DNA of 64,000 bases, from the NCBI GenBank assembly GCA_028571685.1, contig CM053148.1:92898001-92962000 (forward strand), written 5' to 3'. Under the pieces are notes generated by a model that worked only from the letters and a program-made list of their open reading frames with translations, did no database searches and had not been told where the DNA came from. Of this stretch, positions 55,793-64,000 are shown piece by piece. The translations under genes were made by a program, and so were the position numbers. Numbering within the stretch: position 1 is the first letter of the stretch; each line of letters starts with the position of its first letter. The DNA comes from Heterohyrax brucei (lineage: Eukaryota > Chordata > Mammalia > Hyracoidea > Procaviidae).

Positions 55793-56000
55793 ATGTGGTG
55801 GTTCCTAGGTGGTGTAATGGTTAGGAGCTGGCCTGCAAATGGAAATCCTGGCTGTCCAAACTCACCCACAGGTTGCCTGGAAGAAAGGCTTGGCTATCTG
55901 CTTCCAAAAGGTCACCACTTTGAAAATCCGTGGGAGTTCTGCTGTGCACGCATAGGCACCGGCTGGGGTCATTGACTTTATAGGAACTAACAACAACTTG
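55793..56000 (+). mobile_element. AfroSINE, long variant with RTE-type end
   Basis: 'ggtggtgtaatggttaggag', extra segment 'ggcttggctatctgcttcca', then the end 'aactaacaacaacttg' instead of the usual 'gggtttggttt'. Confidence 0.85.
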
Positions 56001-56373
56001 ATACGTACGTAATACTTTTTTATACTTAACTTCAGGAATGGATTCTGTCTCTGTTGATAATGCTCACTGAATTGTGTCTCTTGGAATCCAAAATTTCTAT
56101 TGTTGAGTTACTCAATCACCGTGTGTTCTGCTTTTTTTTTACCCCTCTGCTTAGGGAATAAATCCCAGTGTGAACAGATTACATATTAGAATGCACGTGA
56201 GGCTGAACAGCATTTTTAACTGCAAGAAGCTAATGGAAGACCTGCAGTTTCCTCATCTTTGGGCTTGCCGTGTTTGCATACATGTGCACAAGCACACAAA
56301 AACACACCAATGGGAATATCTTTTTTCCTTTCTTTTACATACCCTTTAGTCTCTTTGACAAATTTAAGAAAGT
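56001..56373. other. Unique DNA
   Basis: No recognised repeat. Confidence 0.4.
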
Positions 56374-56533
56374 CACCCCGGTAGTTTAGTGGTTAAGCGC
56401 TTGACCACTAACCAAAAGGTCTACAGTTCAAATCTACCAGGTGCTCCTTGGAAATCCTATAAGGGAGTTCTACTCTGTTCTTTCGGGTGGCTGTGAGTCA
56501 GAATTGACTAGGCAGCACCTAACAGCAACAACA
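56374..56533 (+). mobile_element. AfroSINE with RTE-type end
   Basis: Head 'gtagtttagtggttaagcgc' and body as usual. It ends 'cagcacctaacagcaacaac', matching the RTE terminus at 25.53 kb. Confidence 0.93.
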
Positions 56534-57085
56534 ATGAAGACTGCATGGTTTTGCCACCCTGCTGTCTGTCCCTGTCTTACAAAATTCAGTGATTGGCGTT
56601 AATGAATATACGTATGAAGAATTCAGGTAAAAGGCAATTTGGTTTTGTTTTTTCTTGTCTCTAAAGATGACAGAAGTGAGTTCCAGGAAGTTTGCATGAA
56701 ATAAAAGATTTCACTCTGATGTATAGTTGTTCTCAGTAATGTTTAATTTAGTTCACAACATATTTTTCTACAGTATTCTCTGATCCTAACAATCAGCAAT
56801 GACATCCAAGAACCTTATTCGGAAAATACTAAGTTTGACATACTTTGCAAAGATAACACATTGCTTAAATAAAATAGATCCAATATCTTGTTGGACTTTC
56901 AGAAAATCACGCTCCGTTTACAACATACTTTGCACCATATTAAAAATAAAATCATTAAAAAGAAAAACAGAGAGTATTCAAAACCCTTGTTGACAATCAC
57001 AATTTATAATGTTTGTAAATTATTACAGAATGAGAATAGGCTTTCACTTATTTTCTCCATTAGCCAGTGTCCTTATATGCTCCTT
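56534..57085. other. Unique AT-rich DNA
   Basis: No recognised repeat. Confidence 0.4.
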
Positions 57086-57257
57086 GGGAACCCTGGTGGT
57101 GTAGTGGTTAAGAACTGTGGCTGCTAACCAAAACGATCATCAGTTCAAATCTGGCAGGCACTCCTTGGGAACTCTATTGGACAGTTCTACTTTCTCTATA
57201 GGTCGCTATGTGTCAGAACTGACTCGATGGCAGTGGTTTGGTTATTTTGGTTTAGCG
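57086..57257 (+). mobile_element. AfroSINE
   Basis: Well-preserved: 'gggaaccctggtggtgtagt' to 'gaactgactcgatggcag'. Confidence 0.95.
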
Positions 57258-57602
57258 ATGGGAGGACAGTGAGAAGAATCTCTTTCTGGACAGCAAACAA
57301 TCTGAGATTGGGTCATAGGTAGGGTAATGTGGGGTAAGTGTAAAGTCAGCACAACCTGACCAAGTAAAAGATGACACTGTGAAGTATGAAATAATAAGAT
57401 GTAATTTTGATAAAAGCCTCAATATATACAATTCTGAAACATCAGTAATAACAACCAAATAAGATGTGTGATGTTACATAGGTGGATATGTAAATTTACG
57501 TAAGTGTAGGTAAGCACCTGTGAATAAGCAGGTGCTCGTAGATAGGTTGGGTTGGATTGGGTATATAGATGTTTCTACCGACAAATGTGTGTGTTTGTGA
57601 AC

Positions 57603-57772
57603 AGAAACCCTGGTGGCATAGTGGTTAAGTGTTATGGCCGCTAACCCAAAGGTCAGCTGTTCAAATCTGCCAGGTACTCCCTGGAAACTCTATGGGGCAG
57701 TTCTGCTCTGTCCTAAGGGTTGCTATGAGTCAGAATCAACTCAACAGCAATGGTTTTTTTGGTTTTGGTGTT
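57603..57772 (+). mobile_element. AfroSINE
   Basis: Among the best-preserved copies: 'agaaaccctggtggcatagt', 'ctctatggggcagttctgct', 'caactcaacagcaatgg'. Confidence 0.96.
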
Positions 57773-57849
57773 TGCTGCATATATATATTTGTATACATAA
57801 AATAAAGCACATAAGGACACAGTTATGGACACTTCCTAGACTAAACCAA

Positions 57850-58260
57850 ACGTAGTGGCGGATTTTGTTACTAGGTTTGAGAGTTTAGGGCCTTAGTATC
57901 AGGAGGCAATTTGGCCGATCAGTATAATGTTGTTCGTAAAGATAACACTTTACATCCTAGTTTGGTGAATAGCGTCATGGTCAGAAAAGCTTGGGAGTGG
58001 CCATCTAAGATATAACTATTTGTCCCTATACATGTGGAGCAAAAGAGAGAACAAGAAACCAAAAACTCAAAAAGAAACTAGTCTGCAGGACTAACCATCT
58101 ACATGAACCACAACCTTATGTACCTGGAGATCAGAAGAACTAAATGGTTCCTGGTTACCATTCCTGCCCTTTCTGACCAGGGACACAATAGATGGGACTC
58201 AGATAGAATGGGGAAAAATGTAGGACAAAACTCAACTCTTAGAACTGAGATAGTAGATGG
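57850..58260 (+). mobile_element. L1 LINE 3' region, elephant-like
   Basis: 'gagagtttagggccttagta', 'tcctagtttggtgaatagcg', 'cttgggagtggccatctaag', 'agggacacaatagatgggac'. Recalled as typical of elephant L1 3' sequence; the reversed counterpart is at 34.4-34.7 kb. Confidence 0.68.
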
Positions 58261-58498
58261 ATTTCATTTTTTGGATTAGCTGTATTAAATGGATAGATAT
58301 TACCAGCATAACATCTTGACAAGGATTTTGTCTACAATAACATTCACAAGTGTGACAAAGGAAGCTGTTGTCCATGTGGTATTAAAATCCTCTACTGTAG
58401 ACTTACCAACACTCATACTGTTAATCTAGGATGTATTCTGTGCATAGGAATGAATCTGATTGGTGGTGTTTCAGTTTATTTTTATTCTGTAATGTGAA

Positions 58499-59247
58499 AA
58501 TTGAAAAGCACTTGAAACACTGATGAAGATCAAAGACTACAGCCTCTAGTATGTATTACATCTCAACATAAAGAAAACAAAAGTCCTCATGACTGGACCA
58601 AAAAAAAAAAAAATTAAAAAAGAAAGATAATTAGAGAAAATATTGATGTTGTCCAGGATTTCATTTTACTCAGATCTACAATCAGTGTCCATGGAAGAAG
58701 CAGGCAAAAAAAGTCAAATTTGCTGCAAAAAAAACCTCTGAAATCTTAAAAAAAAAAAAAGATATTTTGAGAACTAAGGTGTGCCTGATCCAAGATGAGA
58801 CATTTTCAATCATTTCATATACATATAAAAGCTGGCCAATTAATAAAATAAGAGTGAAGAAGAATTGATGCAGTTATGTTATGGTATTGATAAAGACATG
58901 AATATATCATTGATGAACAGAACAAACAAATCTGTCTTGGAAGAAATAGGGCCAGAATGCTCCTTAGAAGGGAGGATGGTGAGAGTTCATGTCACTTATT
59001 CGGGGCATGTTATCAGGGAGACTAGCTAGCACTTGGACAAGGATACCATGTCTGGTAGCGCAAGGATCAACAAAAAAGAAGAAGACCCTCAATGAAATGT
59101 ATCAGCACAACGGGCTGCAGCTATGGACTCAAATGTTCCAACAGTTGCGGAGACGGCGTAGGACCCGGTGGCCCTTTGTTCTGCTGTACGTAAGATCGCT
59201 ATGAGTCACAACCAACTCCATGACATCCAAAAACAACATACTCCAAA
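58499..59247 (+). mobile_element. RTE/BovB-class LINE 3' end
   Basis: Runs from just after YADD ('cacttgaaacactgatgaag') through 'ctacaatcagtgtccatgga', 'aagaatagg'-like and 'cttggaagaaatagggccag' to 'gatcgctatgagtcacaacc'. The longest plus-strand RTE piece (about 750 bp). The 71-codon frame 58989-59204 overlaps its 3' part. Confidence 0.9.
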
Positions 59248-59566
59248 AGATGAATATTAATATCATAATTTTACCATCCAAGAAGATATATTGTTCTCTA
59301 AATTATTTTCAGCATGGAACACTAGAAGGAACCACGTGAGTGGAGTAACCCAGAAGTCCTAGACTCCTTGGCAAGTCAGTCACCAAGCTAAGGGTAACTC
59401 TTCCCAAAGTCTCTCTTATCACTTACCAAGCTAATGTAGAAGAATCTTTAACAGTCCATATCACATTTTCAAATGGCATCGTCAGGATAGAATGATATCA
59501 TTTGAGTGTTTAAAAAGTATTTTAAAACTCTGTACCTAGTCATCACCTGAATATATATACATATTG
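59248..59566. other. Unique DNA
   Basis: No recognised repeat. Confidence 0.4.
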
Positions 59567-59722
59567 GAACCCTGGCGGCAGAGATTAAGAAGTAGGCTCT
59601 GCTAACTAAAGGTTAGGCAGCAGGAATCCACTGCTACTTTTTGAGAAACCCTGTGGAGCAGTTCTACTCTGTTCTATAAGGTTACTGTGAGACAGAGTCA
59701 GTAATGAGTTTGGTTTTGGTTA
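59567..59722 (+). mobile_element. AfroSINE, diverged
   Basis: 'ggaaccctggcggcagagat' through 'ccctgtggagcagttctact'. Confidence 0.85.
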
Positions 59723-59726
59723 ATAT

Positions 59727-59796
59727 CTGTATGTGTATATATCCATGTATATACACATATAAGCATGTACACATATGTGTATGTATGTGTGTATTT
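59727..59796. repeat. TATG/TATA-rich simple repeat
   Basis: Irregular alternation of TGTATA, CACATA and TGTATG units. Confidence 0.85.
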
Positions 59797-60580
59797 TGGT
59801 TAATATAAAACTATTCTCTACTTTCCAAGTAGTGCTATTTTAAAACATAAAATTCTTCTCTTTAATAGGCAGTGCTTTTTTTTAAATTTTAAATTCTACT
59901 TTAACAATAACAATAATTGGGCTAACAACTGTTCTAGAGAACTTTTACTGTTTCAATTTTAATAGAGTTAGTTCTAACTAAAGTTTATATCTGAGAAGTT
60001 TAAAAAATAAACTTTTCAAGGTCAGTTTCATGTTACATGTCCACCTGATCCATTTTACGGCTTTCTTACATTTTATTTTCAAGCTACCAATAGTAGAAAA
60101 AAAAAGTCTTTTGTCATTTTTCTTTTTCTTTTTAAATGTTTTTACTCCAGGAAAATATTTATCTAAAAATATTTCAATGAGGCTTTTGTTCATAGTTAAT
60201 CTCCACATTGAATGGCAGGTACATTTTATTTTTGAGCAATAAAATCCCTCAAATTCTGATTTAAGTAAATAAACTAAAATTCTATTTTAAGTGAATAAAC
60301 TAACTAAAAAGGCAGCATAATTGTAACAGTGAAGAAATTTGAAAGTTGGGTAAGTCAACAGCAAAGGGAGCTAAACATCAGAGAAAAATAGGATTGGGAT
60401 GGATCTTAAATGTCATCTGGAAGTCCAACTGAACTTCTTATATCTAAACTCTATACCCACAGAATGCCCATTTAGGGTATGCAAGATCATTTCCAGTTAC
60501 AGTGATGTCAGTGCATCTTCAGGCAGTCATTTCATCACAAGACTCCGTTGACTTCACACCACAAAGCTTTATTCTCATTC
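59797..60580. other. Unique AT-rich DNA, no gene seen
   Basis: Contains a short direct repeat 'aataaacta' near 60268 and 60293. No gene. Confidence 0.4.
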
Positions 60581-60610
<30 letters not shown>

Positions 60611-60614
<4 letters not shown>

Positions 60615-60810
60615 GTCTAGTCAATTCTGACTCATGGTGAGCCCGTGTTTTTCATCATAGTTCTGTGCTACATAATGTTTTCAATGACTGATTTTTTTTT
60701 TTTTCTAAGTGGTTTCTTTCTTCCAAGGAGCTATTGGGTGAACTCTATCTACCAAAGTTTTAGTTAGCAACAGAGCACATTAGCTGTTTTGGGCACCCAG
60801 AAACTCCAGT
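60611..60810 (-). mobile_element. AfroSINE, second-body variant, with long A run at its tail
   Basis: A run of about 30 A precedes 'gctgtctagtcaattctgac'. The body ends 'gggcacccagaaactcc'. Confidence 0.78.
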
Positions 60811-61357
60811 TCTAACTTGTAAGATCATACAAATCAAAATGTGTGTTTTCTTCTACACGAAAGTTCTTTAAATATTTGAAAAATAGATCTATATACACTC
60901 TAGAGTCAGAATTAATGACAATAGTTTTGGCTTGGTTTGCTTTTCTTTCTACGTTCTAGTAAAAAGCTTAATGTCTTTCACTTTTATTGCAAATTTGGTA
61001 TACCTGATGCTCCTTCTCATCAGTCTGTGTGTCTCTTTAAACATAATCCAATCAGTATTGCCTTTAAACTCATTATGTATATGACTGGTGGAGTCTAATC
61101 AACAGTAATTCAGGAGACTGTGACCTCCAAGTATGACATCAGGCTTCTTCTGCCATGAAAGACTAAGATCATTCAGCCTTTGATCACACTGTCGGATGAA
61201 AACCATTTATCTCTATTATATCTGCTATCTAAACCCCACATTACTCCCTCCTCAAATTTCTGTGGTTGGTTATAGATATCCAAGTTAAGTAAAAATGTTT
61301 TTGTTATTTATACAAATTTAAAGAAATTAGCAAAATTAATTTAAAGAATTAAAAAAG
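60811..61357. other. Unique DNA, no gene seen
   Basis: No recognised repeat. Confidence 0.4.
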
Positions 61358-61527
61358 TTCCTGTTGAATCAGCTCAGACTCTGAACTCTGATGCATAGGG
61401 TTTTTGGTGGCTGATTTTTAAGAAGTAGGTCATTCTGTGATCTGTCTTCTGAAGCACCTGTGGGTGAACTTGGACCTGCAAACTGCCAGAAATTGAGTAT
61501 GTTAACTATATGCACTACCCAGTATCT
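61358..61527 (-). mobile_element. AfroSINE, second-body variant
   Basis: 'ctgaagcacctgtgggtgaa' and 'aactatatgcactacccagt' match the variant body. Strongly diverged. Confidence 0.72.
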
Positions 61528-61945
61528 GCATTGATAAAAATTAGTCAGTTGTAAAATCAGTGTATATTATGAAGCCAACATTAATTTATGCATTAATGCA
61601 CTGGAACTCATAGAAGACCCTAAGCTTTCGAAGTCAACCTGTGTGGATCTATAGATTCAGGGTAATCATCTACAAAACACTACTTACATTGATTAAAAGA
61701 GCGAATTGTATTACAGCTATTCATGTGACGAGTGACACAGTAAATATGGAAATAAATGTCAATCCAGATGAGGATGATGGCAGTGACAAGTTTGTAGAAT
61801 CTCACACTTACCATCTAAAGTTCTTTTCACTGCATTAAAAGCCAAATTATCTCACTGAAAGAGAGAGCAGAGAAAAAGAATAATGTTTTTAACAACTTGT
61901 ATCTCGTAAAAGAAGAAATGCATAAAAAGCTGAAAATTAGCTTAA
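61528..61945. other. Unique DNA
   Basis: No recognised repeat. Confidence 0.4.
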
Positions 61946-61947
61946 CA

Positions 61948-61980
61948 TGTATATGTGTGTGTGTATATATATATATATAA
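61948..61980. repeat. (TG)n(TA)n microsatellite
   Basis: Compound dinucleotide run. Confidence 0.93.
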
Positions 61981-62003
61981 TGTATGCAGTTATACCTAGA
62001 CTA

Positions 62004-62150
62004 GAAACCCTGGTGGTGTAGTGGTTAAGTGCTATGTCTGCTAACCAAAAGATGGGCAGTTCGGTTCCTCCAGGCACTTCTTGGAAACTCTATGGAGCTG
62101 TTCTACTCTGTCCTACTGGGTCGCTCCAAATCGAAAACGACAGCAGAGGG
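62004..62150 (+). mobile_element. AfroSINE
   Basis: 'agaaaccctggtggtgtagt' through 'ctgtcctactgggtcgctcc'; the tail is rearranged. Confidence 0.93.
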
Positions 62151-62246
62151 TTCAGCTGTTATTGTTGTTGTTTGTTTTTTAATACCCAGAGGATACAGGG
62201 TTTTGAGTTTAGAACACATGGTGAAGAAGCAAATGAAATATACCTA

Positions 62247-62338
62247 AATCCTTATAAAGGATTTACAGTCCCACCCTAATCTTTTAACATACAGCATAGG
62301 AAAACCACAAAATGGAGGGTGGTCACAATATACTGGGA
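62247..62338 (+). mobile_element. MLT1-like LTR 3' fragment, fossil, duplicated
   Basis: A run of about 63 bp is identical to 62790-62852 inside the next LTR, exactly 540 bp downstream. The rest of the LTR is missing here. Confidence 0.8.
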
Positions 62339-62414
62339 AGGAATAATTTTAGAGGAGTAGCAGAAAGTGTCACACTGTTGGGAATGACTAATGGTAAAAT
62401 ACAAACAGCGAGGC

Positions 62415-62939
62415 AGTGTTTTAGTCAGCTAGTGCTGCTCTAAAAGAAATACCACAGAGTGGATGGCTTTAACAAAAGACAGTTTATTCTTACAGTCTGG
62501 TAGGCTGTAAGTCCATATTCAGGGTGTCCACTCCAGGGGAAGGTTTTCCCCCTGGCTGGCTCTACAGGAAGGTCCCGTGTTGCATCAGTCTTTGTCCAGG
62601 GAGCATCTTGGCACAGGAACCTCAGGTCTAAAGGACAGACTCTTCTCCCAGTGTTGCTTGCTTGATGGTGTGAGGTTCTTAATTCTCAGCCTGCTTCCCT
62701 TTCCTTTTATCTCTTGCAGGATGAAAGAATTAAGAGTGGGGCAAGACATACTCCAGGGAAATTCCCTTTACAGTGAAGCAGGGAGATGATCTTATAAAGG
62801 ATTTACAGTCCCACCCTAATCTTTTAACATACAGCATAGGAAAACCACAAAATAGAGGTTGATCACAAGATACTGGGAATCATGGCCCAGCCACTTGGCT
62901 ACACCTAATTTGGGGGGGACACAATTCAATCCGTGACAG
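62415..62939 (+). mobile_element. MLT1-like (ERVL-MaLR) solo LTR, fossil
   Basis: Near full length, from 'ttttagtcagctagtgctgc' through 'ttatctcttgcaggatgaaa' to 'acacaattcaatccgtgaca'. Close in layout to 5750-6293. Non-coding. Confidence 0.8.
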
Positions 62940-63004
62940 GTAGTGAGGGAGGAGAGGAGACTTACCAGGCAGACAGATCATGTAGAACTTGAAAATCAGG
63001 TACA

Positions 63005-63156
63005 TATCACACGCAGTGTACTGGTTAAGTGCTACATACGCTAACCAAAAGGTTGGCAGTTCAAATCCTCCATGCTGTCCTTGGAAACTCTGAGACTGTT
63101 CTACTCTGTCTTATGGGGTTGCTATGAGTTGGAATTGACTCGACAGCACTTTTTTC
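63005..63156 (+). mobile_element. AfroSINE
   Basis: 'acgctaaccaaaaggttggc' through 'ggaattgactcgacagcac'. Confidence 0.94.
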
Positions 63157-64000
63157 TTTTTTTAATACCACATGCAGAGGAAATTATGGGAATCAGCAGG
63201 GAAATTCCACAACTACATCCTTAGGTTTGGGAGATGACAGTGATATTTGGCAAGAGAGTGAGTTATGGTAGACAAATCTGTAAGGAAATGAGAACCACAA
63301 CTGAATAGATTACGATTGAGGATCTAATACAGGAACATAGAAGTTAGAACAGCCAGCAATGCAGGATACTAGGAATTTCAAAACTTTGTGGGATTAATTT
63401 GGGGCATTAAAAAGAGGCAAGGATTAAGGGAAAGGCTGAGTTTCTTGAGTCAGAAACAAGAGAGATAATGGTTCTATTCACTGAAAAAGGAAATAAAGAG
63501 TTACAGGTTGAAAAAGGTGTGTAATTGCTAGGTTAAGTTTTAACCTAATAGACTTTAAAGTATAGTACGTCAAAAAATATTACTCTTTGATATTTTTCAG
63601 CCATTTAAAAAATAAAAACCATGTTTAACTCATGAGTCATACAGAAACAGGCGGTAGGTCAGATTTGGCCTGATGAACATACTCACCCAACTCATGCTAC
63701 AGATGAATATTGCTAAGACGTAAGGCTTTGACTCTTGCTAAGCAATAGACTGTATATGTCTAAAGTGTAGCTTTATAGATGTTTAACATGATCCCTCCAC
63801 ACTCTTTGCTTGTTTTTTCAGGGCATGGCTTAAAGATTTTTCACTGTTCAGTTTCTATAGCTGTATAGCCCTTGAGTTCAAGTATACTTGATCTGGAAGC
63901 ATTCTGCATGAGTTTCACCAGTTGTGGGGTTTTGAAAGAAGGGCAGATAATGTGGCCAAGTCCCAGTATTCTCAGTGGTATATGAGAGGAAATGTTCTAT
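63157..64000. other. Unique DNA, no gene seen
   Basis: No recognised repeat and no open frame of note. Confidence 0.45.

Overview
This is a vertebrate nuclear, non-coding window built almost entirely of interspersed repeats. The repeat set points to an afrotherian mammal, most likely a paenungulate such as an elephant. The main clue is about fifty copies of a tRNA-derived SINE of the AfroSINE type. Full copies run from an 'accctggtggcatagtgg' head, through 'tgctaaccaaaaggtc' and 'gttcaaat', to a tail resembling 'gagtcggaatcgactcgacgg'. Eleven pieces of an RTE/BovB-class LINE are also present and share the SINE tail, along with L1 pieces whose 3' regions resemble elephant L1. Family names come from memory of consensus sequences and from comparing copies inside this window; no database was searched.

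I found no intact protein-coding gene, tRNA or other RNA gene. The open reading frames are short (up to 143 codons); the longest lies over a C/T-rich tract and many others lie inside repeats. The window therefore reads as intergenic or deep intronic DNA. Three stretches that do not look like ordinary repeats are flagged as weak gene or regulatory candidates: 10385-10620, 13065-13200 and 36330-36800. The last is a CpG-dense block with a minus-strand splice-donor-like site.

Layout. 1-5.7 kb: AfroSINEs and an old LTR (3648-4563) carrying several SINEs. 5.7-9.0 kb: a whole-looking LTR and two RTE pieces, one split by a tail-only insertion and one by a SINE. 9-17 kb: mostly unique AT-rich DNA with scattered SINEs. 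17-26 kb: RTE pieces at 17.2, 20.5 and 25.2 kb, and an old L1 broken by an LTR that itself holds a SINE (23.3-24.4 kb). 26-33 kb: SINEs, AT-rich unique DNA and three tail-only insertions. 33-37.4 kb: an L1 3' region, two dissimilar retroviral LTRs side by side, the CpG-dense block and another LTR. 37.4-40.5 kb: a SINE-free AT-rich stretch. 40.5-44.3 kb: RTE, L1 interrupted by a mariner-like element with inverted ends and TA flanks, then a MaLR internal region and LTR. 45-50.5 kb: three RTE pieces, including one with the YADD reverse-transcriptase motif, plus old L1. 51-64 kb: SINEs, LTRs, L1 3' ends and a further RTE 3' end.

The repeats behave as one mobilisation system. The RTE LINE and the SINEs end in the same 3' motif, and some SINEs carry the RTE end 'cacctaacaacaac' itself. 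Several insertions only 31-43 bp long consist of little more than this tail and are bracketed by target-site duplications. These tail-only retroposons are the most unusual thing I see here.
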